Shown here piece after piece: positions 34,707 to 43,225 of a stretch of DNA of 64,000 nt. This DNA comes from Noviherbaspirillum sedimenti (GTDB lineage: Bacteria; Pseudomonadota; Gammaproteobacteria; Burkholderiales; Burkholderiaceae_D). How positions within the stretch are numbered: position 1 is the first letter of the stretch; each line of letters begins with the position of its first letter. The stretch covers positions 3,162,001-3,226,000 of the forward strand of contig NZ_QYUQ01000002.1 of assembly GCF_003590835.1 (NCBI RefSeq), written 5' to 3'. The translations under genes and the position numbers were made by a program. A model generated the notes under the pieces. The model did not search any database. It was given only the letters and a program-made list of their open reading frames with translations, and had not been told where the DNA came from.

Positions 34707-35165
34707 TTATTGATCCATTTGCTGCTGCGCCGTGCTGCGCAGCTGGAAGCGGCCATCGTTATTGAACAGCCAGGTCTCCGACAGTTCAAGGCGGCCGCGC
34801 TGCAACAGATGGGATGCCGGCCGCGGGAATGGCGCGCTGTTGCGCAACGTGGCCAGGGCGGTCGCTTCGGTGGTGCGGTCACGGTTGGATCGCATGATTT
34901 CCGAACGCAACAGCTTGCCGTCGCTATCCACGACATATTTCAGCACCACCACCGACCGCAGCAAGGCTTGCGGCCGGCCGGGATACATCCGCTCGCCATT
35001 GACGGCGGCGATATGGTTGGCAAGGGCGACCTTGTAGGCGTGCACACTGGCGGCTTCGGCGGTCACTGCACGCCCCGGACCGCCAATAGCCGAAGGGCCG
35101 GGAATATCACTGGCGCAGCCGGCGAAGATAGCGGCGGCGCAGAGCAGGCTGAGTCTTGTTTTCAT
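34707..35165 (-). CDS. Lipoprotein with TonB-C-terminal-like domain
   Basis: A 152-residue exported lipoprotein. The signal ends in a lipobox (AAIFAGC, cysteine at about 17). Residues about 65 to 150 look like a TonB C-terminal fold (VVVLKYVVDSDGKLLRSEIM; ATALATLRNSAPFPRP; WLFNNDGRFQLRS). Such stand-alone domains occur without the usual membrane anchor, and their role is unclear. The stop codon lies in a 12-base direct repeat (CTTATTGATCCA twice). It may form an operon with the YdcF-like gene. Confidence 0.72.
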   Translation of the reverse strand: MKTRLSLLCAAAIFAGCASDIPGPSAIGGPGRAVTAEAASVHAYKVALANHIAAVNGERMYPGRPQALLRSVVVLKYVVDSDGKLLRSEIMRSNRDRTTEATALATLRNSAPFPRPASHLLQRGRLELSETWLFNNDGRFQLRSTAQQQMDQ

Positions 35166-35225
35166 AGGCAGCTGACCTTGTTCCCGGCTGATGCCGCGCG
35201 GGTCGGCCGCGCGGCTTTATGTTAA

Positions 35226-35546
35226 ATGGATGTCAATGCAAAACATGCGCCACGTCGGCGCCTGTGGCTGGGGCAAAGCCTGCTGAATATAGTTCCTTTT
35301 GGAAACATTCGCAGTCTTGCCCGGTATGCCCAACCACCATTTAATCACAGTTTATTGCATAAAAAATATCCAGTCCATGGCAAGCCCCGGTTGATGCCCC
35401 ACTCGGCGATCCGTTCGCATCTCCTGTCCGGGAACATGCAAAAGATGGTCGGCGCCAAATTCATCGGCAGCAAAGTGCGCGAGCAATTCCGCGAAATGCG
35501 CGCGGAAATTATGAAGCGCAAAAATGGCGAAGCGCGCAGGCTGTAA
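35226..35546 (+). CDS. Small hypothetical protein (doubtful start)
   Basis: An open frame of 106 codons with no clear homologue. Only the last part (MQKMVGAKFIGSKVREQFREM and the basic tail) looks protein-like. A shorter version from ATG 35394 is possible. The region is lower in GC than its neighbours, typical of promoters or short genes. Weakly supported. Confidence 0.3.
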   Translation: MDVNAKHAPRRRLWLGQSLLNIVPFGNIRSLARYAQPPFNHSLLHKKYPVHGKPRLMPHSAIRSHLLSGNMQKMVGAKFIGSKVREQFREMRAEIMKRKNGEARRL

Positions 35547-35591
35547 GAACGGCAGCGATGGCCGCTTGCCGCCAGCCTCTCCGAGCGCGAT

Positions 35592-36554
35592 CTAATCGAA
35601 ACGTCCCTGTCGCCTGAATTGTTCGGTGGCCGCCACCAGCGCGCGGGCGATGCCCGGCTCCATGCCGGCGTGGCCGGCGTCGGCGATCATGTGGAATTGC
35701 GCTTCCGGCCAGGCCTGGTGCAGGCGGTAAGCCGACAGCGGCGGGCACACCACATCGTAGCGTCCCTGCACGATCACCGCCGGCAAATGGCGCAGGCGCC
35801 CGGCATTGCGCACCAGTTGATCGTCGCTGAAAAAGCCGGCATTGAGAAAGTAATGCGCTTCCAGCCGGCCGACGCCGATGCTGGTGGTATCGGTGGCGAA
35901 GGCATCGACAGCGTCCGGCTGCGGCAGCAGATGCAGGCAGCTGCCCTCATACCGGCCCCAAGCGCGCGCGGCCTGCAGGCAAGCTTCTTCATCGGTGCCG
36001 AACAGGCGGCGGGCAAATGCCTGCAACAAGTCGCCGCGCTCCTCCTGCGGGATCTGCCGCACGAATTCTTCATGCACTTCCGGAAAAAACCAGCGGATGC
36101 CATGCATGAACCAGTCGATCTCGGCCGGCGTGCACAGAAAAATGCCGCGCAGGACGAAGCCGATGCAACATTGTGGATGCGCCTGGCCATACGCCAGCGC
36201 CAGCGTCGAGCCCCACGAACCGCCGAACACCAGCCAGCGCTCGATGCCAAGCATGGTGCGCAGGCGTTCGATATCGGCGACCAGCAGTGGCGTGGTGTTG
36301 TCGCGGTATTCGCCCAGCGGCGTCGCGCGGCCGGCGCCGCGCTGGTCGAACAAGACGATGCGGTAATGCGCCGGATCGAAATAGCGGCGGTGATTGGGCG
36401 ACAGGCCGGCGCCGGGTCCGCCATGCAGGAACAGCACCGGCTGGCCTTGCGGGTTGCCGCACTCTTCCCAGTAAATCGTGTGGCGGGCATCGACCGGCAG
36501 CATGCCGCTGCGGTAAGGCTCGATGGGCGGAAACAGCGGCAGTTCTTCGTTCAT
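35592..36554 (-). CDS. pip: Prolyl aminopeptidase (proline iminopeptidase)
   Basis: A 320-residue alpha/beta-hydrolase (S33 family) that removes N-terminal proline from peptides in the cytosol. Visible: the oxyanion segment LFLHGGPGAGLS, DQRGAGRATPLG, the nucleophile elbow GGSWGSTLALAYGQAHP, the acid in VQGRYDVVCPP and the histidine in ADAGHAGMEPG. These include the proline-iminopeptidase-specific GGSWGSTL and DQRGxGRS-like motifs. ATG 36554 is used rather than an in-frame TTG at 36560. It stands alone on the minus strand between short genes. Confidence 0.95.
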   Translation of the reverse strand: MNEELPLFPPIEPYRSGMLPVDARHTIYWEECGNPQGQPVLFLHGGPGAGLSPNHRRYFDPAHYRIVLFDQRGAGRATPLGEYRDNTTPLLVADIERLRTMLGIERWLVFGGSWGSTLALAYGQAHPQCCIGFVLRGIFLCTPAEIDWFMHGIRWFFPEVHEEFVRQIPQEERGDLLQAFARRLFGTDEEACLQAARAWGRYEGSCLHLLPQPDAVDAFATDTTSIGVGRLEAHYFLNAGFFSDDQLVRNAGRLRHLPAVIVQGRYDVVCPPLSAYRLHQAWPEAQFHMIADAGHAGMEPGIARALVAATEQFRRQGRFD

Positions 36555-36673
36555 GTGCAACTTGCAGGGTCGACGTTGAAATCACCATGATACGCCGGTC
36601 GAAGCAGGCAGGTAAGGCGAACTCGGCACCTGCGGGGAGGTCAGAACAGGTCTGAGCAAATGGAGGACAGTCC

Positions 36674-36880
36674 ATGATGAAGACCCGCTATCCGATAGTC
36701 GGTCAGCGGCGGCATCGTGCGCAACGATCCGGCCGTGCCTGTACCGATGACGACGATGAAGAACTCGACGAGGTCGAATCGCTGCCGCGTGATGCCGAGC
36801 ACGATGAAGACGAAATTGATCCCGATCCCGATCGCCATCCGGCGCCGTCGGAACATGCGCAGGAACGGCACTCGTCGTGA
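36674..36880 (+). CDS. Small highly acidic hypothetical protein
   Basis: A 68-residue protein with a very acidic middle (TDDDDEELDEVESLPRDAEH) and a short basic start. A strong ribosome site (GGAGGACAG) precedes ATG 36674, which is the main support. The opposite frame starts with GTG and has no site. No family recognised; low complexity limits inference. Confidence 0.45.
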   Translation: MMKTRYPIVGQRRHRAQRSGRACTDDDDEELDEVESLPRDAEHDEDEIDPDPDRHPAPSEHAQERHSS

Positions 36881-36921
36881 GGTGATGATGTAACCGTCAG
36901 GATGGCGCCAGCGGGCGCCTG

Positions 36922-37503
36922 CTAGCGGCCCGCCTCGGCAGACGGCTCATTACTTCCCGCGCTCGGCGGACGAGATTTGCTGGCGTGCTGCTTGCCCCGG
37001 GCTCGCGCGGGCATCTTGGGCAATGTCACTTGCGGCGCGATCCTGCGGGCGCCCGCCGGCACCATCACCACGGCCGATCCACCGCTGGATGCACCTGGCG
37101 ACTCTGACCTGAGAACAGGGGGTGCCGAGGCGGGCGGTGTGATTTCCACAGGTGGCGGTTGTGGCAGTTGTGAGGAGGGCACCGGCGCAACGGCTTGGGC
37201 TGGCGGTGCAACGGCCGGGGGTGGCAGTGTGGCGGCTGGCGGTGTGGCGGACATGGGCGGAGTTGGCGCGGGTGCGCCGCTGGCCGGGTTTGCCCCGCCC
37301 GGCAAAGCGCCGCCGCCAGATCGCTGCGCCATGCCAGGCGCGGATGCGGCAGGCATCGGCTCCTGGCTTGCCTGTGCCAGTATGATCGGCGCGCGCGTGG
37401 ATGCGGACATTGGCGCGAGCGTGTCCGCATCGGCTGACTGCGCAAGATGATGAGCAGAGAAAAGCATCACTGTGCAGCTCAACAGTCTGGAGCATGTATG
37501 CAT
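36922..37503 (-). CDS. Exported proline/alanine-rich low-complexity protein
   Basis: A 193-residue protein with a plausible signal peptide (LLSCTVMLFSAHHLAQSADA) and a body dominated by Pro, Ala, Gly and Ser (PPAATLPPPAVAPPAQAVA; PSSQLPQPPPVEITPP), ending in a basic tail. Such regions span the periplasm in TonB-like or cell-wall-linked proteins, but no folded domain is visible. AAGGGAATCC precedes ATG 37503; the longer frame from 37614 lacks support. Role unknown. Confidence 0.65.
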   Translation of the reverse strand: MHTCSRLLSCTVMLFSAHHLAQSADADTLAPMSASTRAPIILAQASQEPMPAASAPGMAQRSGGGALPGGANPASGAPAPTPPMSATPPAATLPPPAVAPPAQAVAPVPSSQLPQPPPVEITPPASAPPVLRSESPGASSGGSAVVMVPAGARRIAPQVTLPKMPARARGKQHASKSRPPSAGSNEPSAEAGR

Positions 37504-37709
37504 CGGATTCCCTTTGCCGACGCCAACCGGATCGACTTTTGGCAGAATTGCCTGACGCATCAAGGCATCAGGCAGCGCATGCTCAATCGACAGGGAAATC
37601 CGGGGGGAGTTCAACCCTTGCGTTCGGGCAAGCCGGGCACGGGTGCGTGGAAGGTAGCAGGAGCGTGCGTATCTGCGTCGCGGGTCGCCGGATAATGCGA
37701 CGGATAAAG

Positions 37710-37919
37710 TTAATAATGCGGCGGTATTTCGTCGACAGGGTCACGCGGCTCGTCGGCGCCTTGCCGAACTTCCTGCATACGGCGCACCAGCGCCATGCAC
37801 AGGGCTTCCAGTTCGTCGATTTTCTTTTGTTGCCGGTAAATGGTCTGGTTCAGCGTATCGACCAGGTCTTCCTGGCGCGCCAGCTTGATTTCAATCTCGA
37901 CCAGGCGGTTTTCTATCAT
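37710..37919 (-). CDS. slyX: SlyX family protein
   Basis: A 69-residue, almost entirely coiled-coil protein: IENRLVEIEIKLARQEDLVD and TLNQTIYRQQKKIDELEALC, then a proline-containing tail ending PPHY, both SlyX hallmarks. The function of SlyX is unknown; it is a cytosolic small protein. ATG 37919 is chosen as the start of the SlyX pattern. GGAG lies 11 bases before it, a little far. Confidence 0.88.
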   Translation of the reverse strand: MIENRLVEIEIKLARQEDLVDTLNQTIYRQQKKIDELEALCMALVRRMQEVRQGADEPRDPVDEIPPHY

Positions 37920-37999
37920 TGTCTGCGATGCTCCATGTGGCATGCCGCATGCCGGCACATCCGCCAGTATAAAGCCTCGGGCTTGCCGATGCCGCCGGT

Positions 38000-38623
38000 T
38001 CAGGCGCCCGGCAAGGCCACCGGCAGCGCTTCCTCGAGCTGGATGGTGCGCCCGCCGCCCTCCCCTTGTGCCTGGCGCATGGCCTGTTCGGCGCGCTTGA
38101 TCATCGATTCGGCGCTGTCGCCAAAGGCATTGGTGGTGATGCCGCCGGAGAAAGTCAGCGCCAGGCCCGGCGCGGTCTCGCCCCAGTCGCAATCGGCAAT
38201 CGCCTTGCGCAAGCGCCCCATGGCGATCATGCCCTGGTCGAGCCAGGTGGCCGGCAAGACGATGCCGAAGGATTCCCCGCCCAGCCGACCGAAACGGTCG
38301 ACGGTGCGCAACAAGTTGACGGCGGTATCCGCCATTTTTTTCAGCACCGCATCGCCCGCCAGGTGACCGTACTGACCGCTAACCTGCGCGAAGCGGTCGA
38401 GTTCGAGTACCGCAAAGCAAAAAGGATGGCCCGTGCGCTGTGCCCGCTGCAGCTCGGCCACCAGGGTTTCAAGCAGGCTGCGCCGGTTGAGTGCGCCCGT
38501 CATCGAATCATGCCGGCCGAGTTCTTCCATGCGGGCGCGCAGTTGCGCGACTTCCGTTTCTTTCTCCGCCAGTTGGGCACGCAACTGTTCACAATTGCCG
38601 CAGGAATGATTTGCGCCTGTCAT
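38000..38623 (-). CDS. GGDEF-domain protein with altered signature (GGESF)
   Basis: A 207-residue cytosolic protein: a short cysteine pair and coiled coil (NCEQLRAQLAEKETEVAQLR), then a GGDEF domain from about 40 (HDSMTGALNRRSLLETLVAE). The signature loop reads RLGGESFGIVLPA, so the GGDEF/GGEEF glutamate at the fourth place is serine. The metal-binding aspartate segment is VLELDRF. Loss of the conserved acid suggests weak or no diguanylate cyclase activity; it may bind GTP or act as a partner. GGAG precedes ATG 38623. Lies 80 bp upstream of slyX. Confidence 0.85.
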   Translation of the reverse strand: MTGANHSCGNCEQLRAQLAEKETEVAQLRARMEELGRHDSMTGALNRRSLLETLVAELQRAQRTGHPFCFAVLELDRFAQVSGQYGHLAGDAVLKKMADTAVNLLRTVDRFGRLGGESFGIVLPATWLDQGMIAMGRLRKAIADCDWGETAPGLALTFSGGITTNAFGDSAESMIKRAEQAMRQAQGEGGGRTIQLEEALPVALPGA

Positions 38624-38770
38624 GAAAAACTCCTGGATGCATCGATAAAGGGACACGGCAACGATAGCATATTTGTATTAAGGCAAGGAAATATTGACGG
38701 CTTCGGCAACCGGCTGCCGGGAATCCGGCTAGACTAGACACTTCTTTGTTGCACTCCAGCCGGATTTTTC

Positions 38771-39028
38771 ATGCGATCGACCAAAGCCAGCGCCGCCGTT
38801 ACCCGGCTCAATACGCGCGATCCCGAGCACCGCTATTCGATGGGGATGACGGCAAGCGGCTTTTTTTACCTGCTGCGCGTCGGTGCGGATGGTGCCGCGG
38901 AACGGATCAGCGAGGAGCTGACCCAGGAAGAATTCGTCGTCTGGGTTAACCGCATCGGCCCCCAAAAGCAGGTCAAAGTCAGCCGCAACGATGCGGCGTT
39001 CGAACTGCAGCTACATAAGCGTAAATGA
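38771..39028 (+). CDS. Small hypothetical protein
   Basis: An 85-residue protein (MRSTKASAAVTRLNTRDPEH) that reads as one compact domain: SGFFYLLRVGADGAAERISE, EELTQEEFVVWVNRIG, QVKVSRNDAAFELQL. Codon use is GC-rich and like that of neighbouring chromosomal genes, which supports a real gene. No family recognised. It stands alone. Confidence 0.6.
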   Translation: MRSTKASAAVTRLNTRDPEHRYSMGMTASGFFYLLRVGADGAAERISEELTQEEFVVWVNRIGPQKQVKVSRNDAAFELQLHKRK

Positions 39029-39111
39029 GCGTAAATGAGCCGTCCCGATTAAACAACGGGCTGACGCAGTCCTCTGTGCACACGCCAACCTGTCGGGCTT
39101 GGTAGCGCAAT

Positions 39112-39714
39112 TCAGGCCGAGGGCTTTGGCGGCTCCTGGCGCAATTTCTTGTCCAGATTGAGCATGAACTGCTCGCGCATGCGCATTTGCGTGTTCTTCA
39201 TGTATTCGGCAAAGGTTTCTTCGATTTGCGGCATCGCTTCCAGGAAAGCCTGGCCCGCCTTGGTAGCGTCAAAGCGCTTCATGAGGGCTTTTTCCTTTGG
39301 GGTAAATACCAGTTGCGACGCCTCGCCGGCGGTGAGCATCTGCACCTGCGTCTTTACCAGCTTCTTGCCGACCGGCCCCTCCCAGAACGCCGCGATCTGC
39401 TTGCAGGTCGCCTCGTCGAACTGGCTGGCGAAATAGCGCTTTAATTGCTTGGCGGTATATTGCTTTTCCAGATAGGGTTCCATCGTGGCCGACATCAATG
39501 GGGCGTTTTCCGGATCTTTTTCCAGACTGTTCTTCAACAATTGCCTGGTCGGGAGAATGAACCGCTCGGGCAAGGCCATGGCATAAATCACGCGCTCGGC
39601 GGCGGCCAGGTGGGTTGTCGCGTATTCCTTTGCCGGGTTGGCGTCTTGCGCCTGAGCCCAGGCCTGGCCGGCGGCCAGCAGAAAAAACAGGGAACAAAGT
39701 CTGAGCAGTTTCAT
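39112..39714 (-). CDS. DUF2059 exported protein
   Basis: A 200-residue protein with a signal peptide (LLRLCSLFFLLAAGQAWA) and the helical DUF2059 region near residues 80 to 165 (LEKQYTAKQLKRYFASQFDE; KQIAAFWEGPVGKKLVKTQV; TPKEKALMKRFDATKAGQAF). The pattern of repeated short helices with GK-type turns is that of DUF2059. Function unknown; periplasmic. ATG 39714 is chosen, with ATG 39726 possible. Confidence 0.85.
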   Translation of the reverse strand: MKLLRLCSLFFLLAAGQAWAQAQDANPAKEYATTHLAAAERVIYAMALPERFILPTRQLLKNSLEKDPENAPLMSATMEPYLEKQYTAKQLKRYFASQFDEATCKQIAAFWEGPVGKKLVKTQVQMLTAGEASQLVFTPKEKALMKRFDATKAGQAFLEAMPQIEETFAEYMKNTQMRMREQFMLNLDKKLRQEPPKPSA

Positions 39715-39783
39715 GGATATCCGCATTCAATAAGGTGGAAACTTTACCGCATAGGCGAAGCATATCCTAAAGCCGTCACAAAA

Positions 39784-39820
39784 TAAAAAATCCCCAGGGC
39801 ATCCGGGAATGCCTTGGGGA
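39784..39820 (-). terminator. Terminator of the lipase gene
   Basis: On the minus strand a stem of CCCCAAGGCAT with ATGCCCTGGGG (one mismatch) and loop TCCCGG is followed by a T run. Confidence 0.85.
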
Positions 39821-39886
39821 AAACGGGAAATGTCGCGATGGAACCGGAGAAACCTGGTGCCGCAGCAACGACCTGTTGCGTACGGA

Positions 39887-40591
39887 TCAATTCATGATCA
39901 GGTCGGCTTGCTTGCTGCTGGTGTAGGCTTGCAGGCCGAGATGGCCCAGCGCATAGTCGTAGCTGGCGTTTTGCATGTCGATGTTGCTGGTATGCGAGCC
40001 GTACACCAGGCAGCTGCCAATACAGACCAGTTCATCCATCCAGCTCTTGATTGAATACATCTTGGTGCCGTAACGCTTGTTGCGCACGGATTTGATCAGC
40101 GGGCTGTTGATCGACAGGCCGGCCGAGCCGCAGGTGGCGGACCAGACGTTGTATGGATAGACGCCGCAGGAATTCAAGCCGTGCTGGGCACCGGCCACGC
40201 CAATGAAGCTATTGACCTTGGCGGAATACCCCAGCTCATTGATTGCCTTCATCGCCAGGGTCACGCCCATGGAATGGCCGATGACATCGATCTTGCCGGT
40301 GCAGGAAGCCGCCAGCGCCGATTGCAGGGCGGATTTGACGACGCCGGTATTGGTGCTGTCATGGCTGTTGCTGCCGGCATTGGTTTTCGAACCCCAGCTT
40401 GGACGGTACAGCTGGGAATCGACATAGCCGCGACTCTTCAGGGTGCTGACGGTGCTATTCCAGCTCGATGGGTAAGCCATATTGCCATGCACCAGCACGA
40501 CATTGTCGAGGCAGGCGGCCTGGGCGGAAAAGGCGGTGACCGTCAGGGCGACGGCGGCGAGTAAACGGGAAAGCGAAAAAACTGATTTCAT
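39887..40591 (-). CDS. Secreted triacylglycerol lipase/esterase
   Basis: A 234-residue alpha/beta-hydrolase with a signal peptide (FSLSRLLAAVALTVTAFSAQA). The N-terminal oxyanion segment is DNVVLVHGNMAYPSSW, the nucleophile elbow VIGHSMGVTLAMKA, and a histidine lies in YALGHLGLQ. The many cysteines (ACLDN, SCTGK, NSCGV, ATCGS, VCIGSC) suggest disulfides and an extracellular location, as in class 2 bacterial lipases/LipA-like esterases. It is followed by a strong terminator and stands alone. The substrate chain length is not evident. Confidence 0.88.
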   Translation of the reverse strand: MKSVFSLSRLLAAVALTVTAFSAQAACLDNVVLVHGNMAYPSSWNSTVSTLKSRGYVDSQLYRPSWGSKTNAGSNSHDSTNTGVVKSALQSALAASCTGKIDVIGHSMGVTLAMKAINELGYSAKVNSFIGVAGAQHGLNSCGVYPYNVWSATCGSAGLSINSPLIKSVRNKRYGTKMYSIKSWMDELVCIGSCLVYGSHTSNIDMQNASYDYALGHLGLQAYTSSKQADLIMN

Positions 40592-40755
40592 GATGTCTCC
40601 TAAGTGCTTGTTATTTTTTAGGGGGGCGCCGTTTTTTTCTGATTGCCGTCCCGCTCAAGGCGGCACTGACATCGTCGGCATGGAAGCAATGTAATGGCAA
40701 GCAGGGTCGGATGCCACTATCCGTTCGGGGAGGGGATAGCGCGGGCGGCGCCAAA

Positions 40756-40784
40756 GGCAGATTGCTGCGTCGCAGCAATCTGCC
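40756..40784 (-). terminator. Perfect hairpin directly after the esterase stop
   Basis: Arms GGCAGATTGCTGC and GCAGCAATCTGCC, 13 bp, three-base loop. It begins next to the stop codon. Only a short T stretch follows, so termination is likely but not certain. Confidence 0.7.
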
Positions 40785-41702
40785 TCAGGGTAGTAGCATG
40801 CTCGCCAGCTGTGGGTCGAGCATGCGCAGAAATTCGTCGACCTGGCGCGTATAGTCGGCTTTCCGGCCCAATAGCAGGTTGATGTCCCGATGCGACATAT
40901 CCAGCGCCAGCACCTGCGCGCGGCCCCCCAGGGATTCCGCCTTGGCGGCGAAATGCCGCGCTTGCGGGCAGGCGTCCTTGCGCCTGGCCGAACAGACCGC
41001 CAACATGGGTTGGATGGCGCCGTCGAGCTGGCGGTAAGGTGAGGCCGCGGCCCATTCCTGCGGATCTGCGCCGAAGGCCTGGTCGTACAGGCGCGGATGC
41101 CGCGCACGCATGATTTTTTCGATGTCGTACGCCGCGCTGTCGAGCGCGATGGTGCCCAGCACCGGTGCGGCGCCGGCGTTGCGCAACAGGCTCGGGGTGG
41201 ATGCCAGCAGCGCCACCAGGTGGGCGCCGGCCGAATGTCCCATGAGGACGAACTTGCCGCGCGCACCGCCCCAGGACGCTGCCTGGGCTTGCGCTGTAGC
41301 CAGCGCGCGCGCCACATCCCTTGCCTGTTCCAGCGGCGGCGCATCGGACAGCATGCGGTAGTTGGCCGAAATCAGGATCACGCCCTGCGGCACCCAGTGC
41401 GCCACTTTGTTGTCCACGGCGGCGGCCATCGCCTTGTCGCCGCGCCGCCAGCCGCCGCCATGCACCATGAACAGGACCGGGGCATCTTGCGCTTGCGGCG
41501 GCAGATAAAGGTCGAAGCGCTGTTGCGGATCGCTGCCGTAGGCAATGTTCCGGCGCACTGTGACGCCGGCCGGCAGGACGCCGGCAGAGGCGCTCTGCCA
41601 GGCCAACAGGATGACCAGCAGCAGCGGCAGGCAGCAACGCCACCAGCCTGCATATGAATGAATTGCGGCTTGCGACGCCGCGCGCTGATGTAACCGGTCC
41701 AT
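40785..41702 (-). CDS. Exported alpha/beta-hydrolase (carboxylesterase-like)
   Basis: A 305-residue esterase of the BD-FAE/HSL-like group. After a basic start there is a hydrophobic segment (CCLPLLLVILLAWQSASA) acting as signal or anchor. The oxyanion motif is HGGGW (residues about 103 to 107), the nucleophile elbow GHSAGAHLVALLA, the acid probably in the region after AVCSARRKD and the histidine in DMSHRDIN. GGGGAC precedes ATG 41702; a longer frame to 41846 is unsupported. Natural substrate unknown; short acyl esters are likely. Confidence 0.88.
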   Translation of the reverse strand: MDRLHQRAASQAAIHSYAGWWRCCLPLLLVILLAWQSASAGVLPAGVTVRRNIAYGSDPQQRFDLYLPPQAQDAPVLFMVHGGGWRRGDKAMAAAVDNKVAHWVPQGVILISANYRMLSDAPPLEQARDVARALATAQAQAASWGGARGKFVLMGHSAGAHLVALLASTPSLLRNAGAAPVLGTIALDSAAYDIEKIMRARHPRLYDQAFGADPQEWAAASPYRQLDGAIQPMLAVCSARRKDACPQARHFAAKAESLGGRAQVLALDMSHRDINLLLGRKADYTRQVDEFLRMLDPQLASMLLP

Positions 41703-41917
41703 CAAGTCCCCTTTGTTGCCATGTTGAAAAAACCCGTCGTGATGCAGGGATTTTCTATCACGCAACCGTTTGTTAAATACATTGACAGTGAATAAGATGT
41801 GAAATTCATCAGCGTTCATGACAGGAACAAGGTGTAACAACGACACCTTGGAATTTTTTAATTTACAGCAATATTACTTTTGGTATATAAATTGCATTAA
41901 ATAGATCAAGGACTGAC

Positions 41918-43009
41918 ATGTCAGACCAGGCGAAGACAGCGATTGGCGGTGACACACTGCGCCTGCGCTATGAAACGATCGAGGCGCGTCGACGGACTCT
42001 GCTCGTCTATCTCGGCAACGGCGTCGCCAGCGTCTTCCTGTTCGGCTTCGGCATCGCCAACCTGTTGGAAGACCGCTACACGCTGGCCTGGTTTTCCCTG
42101 ATCCATGGCTGCATCACCCTCGGCAACATCCTGCTGTTGCGCGTCACCCGCAATCCCGACTGGGCGAGTTACGGCTTCGCGTATGGCTTGCTGGCGCTGT
42201 TCGTTTTTCTGACTATCACCGGCGGCGTCGATCACACCGGGCCGCTGTGGGGGTATCCGATGGTCGCCGTGGCGCTGTCGATCCTGCGCGCGCGGCTCGG
42301 CCTGGCAATCATCGTGGCAATGTTGTGCATTGCTCTCCTGCTGTTCCTGGCACCACCGTCCTTCATCGAGGTCGCGCCCTACTCGACCGCTTTCAAGGTC
42401 CGCTACACCGCCACCTTTCTGGCACTGATTCTGTTTACCTGGCTGCACGAGTTCGCGCGCGCCAGGAGCCAGGCGGAACTGATCCGCGTCAGCGCGCAAA
42501 TCGACCGGCTCTCGCAGACCGACGTCCTCACCGACCTGCCCAACCGCCGCTACATGCTTGAGCGGCTGGAGGCGGAAAACAGCCGCTATCGGCGGCACCA
42601 GCGCCCGTACGCGATCCTGTATGGGGATGTCGATGATTTCAAACAGATCAATGACCGCTATGGCCACCAGGCCGGCGACGAAGCCTTGTGCGCCATCGCC
42701 CAGGCCTTGCGCGCCAATCTGCGCCAGCATGATGTGGTATGCCGCTGGGGCGGCGAGGAATTTCTGGTGCTATTGCCGGAAACCGGCGCCGACATTGCCC
42801 TGGAAGTGGCCGAGAAGCTGCGCGCGGCGATTGCCGCCGTCGACTTTCGCCCGGCCGATGGCGCGCACCGCCTGACCATGAGCTTCGGCCTGCACACAGT
42901 TCTTTGCCAGGACAGCGTCGACCACTTTATCCAGCAAGCCGACCGCAAGCTCTATCACGCCAAGCAGACCGGCAAGAATCGCGCGGTGGCCGAACTGGCA
43001 ACGGCCTGA
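41918..43009 (+). CDS. Membrane-bound diguanylate cyclase
   Basis: A 363-residue protein with an N-terminal block of about six membrane helices (residues 28 to 185, such as GVASVFLFGFGIANLLEDR and ALLALFVFLTITGG) and a C-terminal GGDEF domain from about 205 (QTDVLTDLPNRRYMLERLEA). The signature RWGGEEFLVLLPET is intact, as is the metal aspartate in LYGDVDDFKQIND, so it should make cyclic di-GMP. No inhibitory RxxD motif five residues before GGEEF was seen. AAGGACTGAC precedes the ATG. The sensory ligand of the membrane part is unknown. Confidence 0.92.
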   Translation: MSDQAKTAIGGDTLRLRYETIEARRRTLLVYLGNGVASVFLFGFGIANLLEDRYTLAWFSLIHGCITLGNILLLRVTRNPDWASYGFAYGLLALFVFLTITGGVDHTGPLWGYPMVAVALSILRARLGLAIIVAMLCIALLLFLAPPSFIEVAPYSTAFKVRYTATFLALILFTWLHEFARARSQAELIRVSAQIDRLSQTDVLTDLPNRRYMLERLEAENSRYRRHQRPYAILYGDVDDFKQINDRYGHQAGDEALCAIAQALRANLRQHDVVCRWGGEEFLVLLPETGADIALEVAEKLRAAIAAVDFRPADGAHRLTMSFGLHTVLCQDSVDHFIQQADRKLYHAKQTGKNRAVAELATA

Positions 43010-43011
43010 TT

Positions 43012-43203
43012 TCAGCCCTGCCGCTTCGGATAGCCTTCGCGGGTAATCCTGATCCACACTGCATCCTTTTCCGCTGCGGACATGGTGACCCAGTGCGAGA
43101 CTTCCGTCGCGGTGCGTCCGCAACCACGGCAGACATCGTCGAACAGGGTGGAACACACCGCCACGCAGGGCGTATCCGGGCGATTTTTAGGCGGCGGCGC
43201 CAT
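43012..43203 (-). CDS. DUF1289 small cysteine-rich protein
   Basis: A 63-residue protein with the DUF1289 pattern: TPCVAVCSTLFDDVCRGCGR (four cysteines, probably binding zinc or a cluster) then EVSHWVTMSAAEKDAVWIRI. The family is small and uncharacterised; some neighbours are Fe-S proteins. CAGGAAG precedes ATG 43203. Its end lies 3 bp from the end of the convergent diguanylate cyclase gene. Confidence 0.88.
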   Translation of the reverse strand: MAPPPKNRPDTPCVAVCSTLFDDVCRGCGRTATEVSHWVTMSAAEKDAVWIRITREGYPKRQG

Positions 43204-43225
43204 TACTTCCTGATACTGGCATGGC

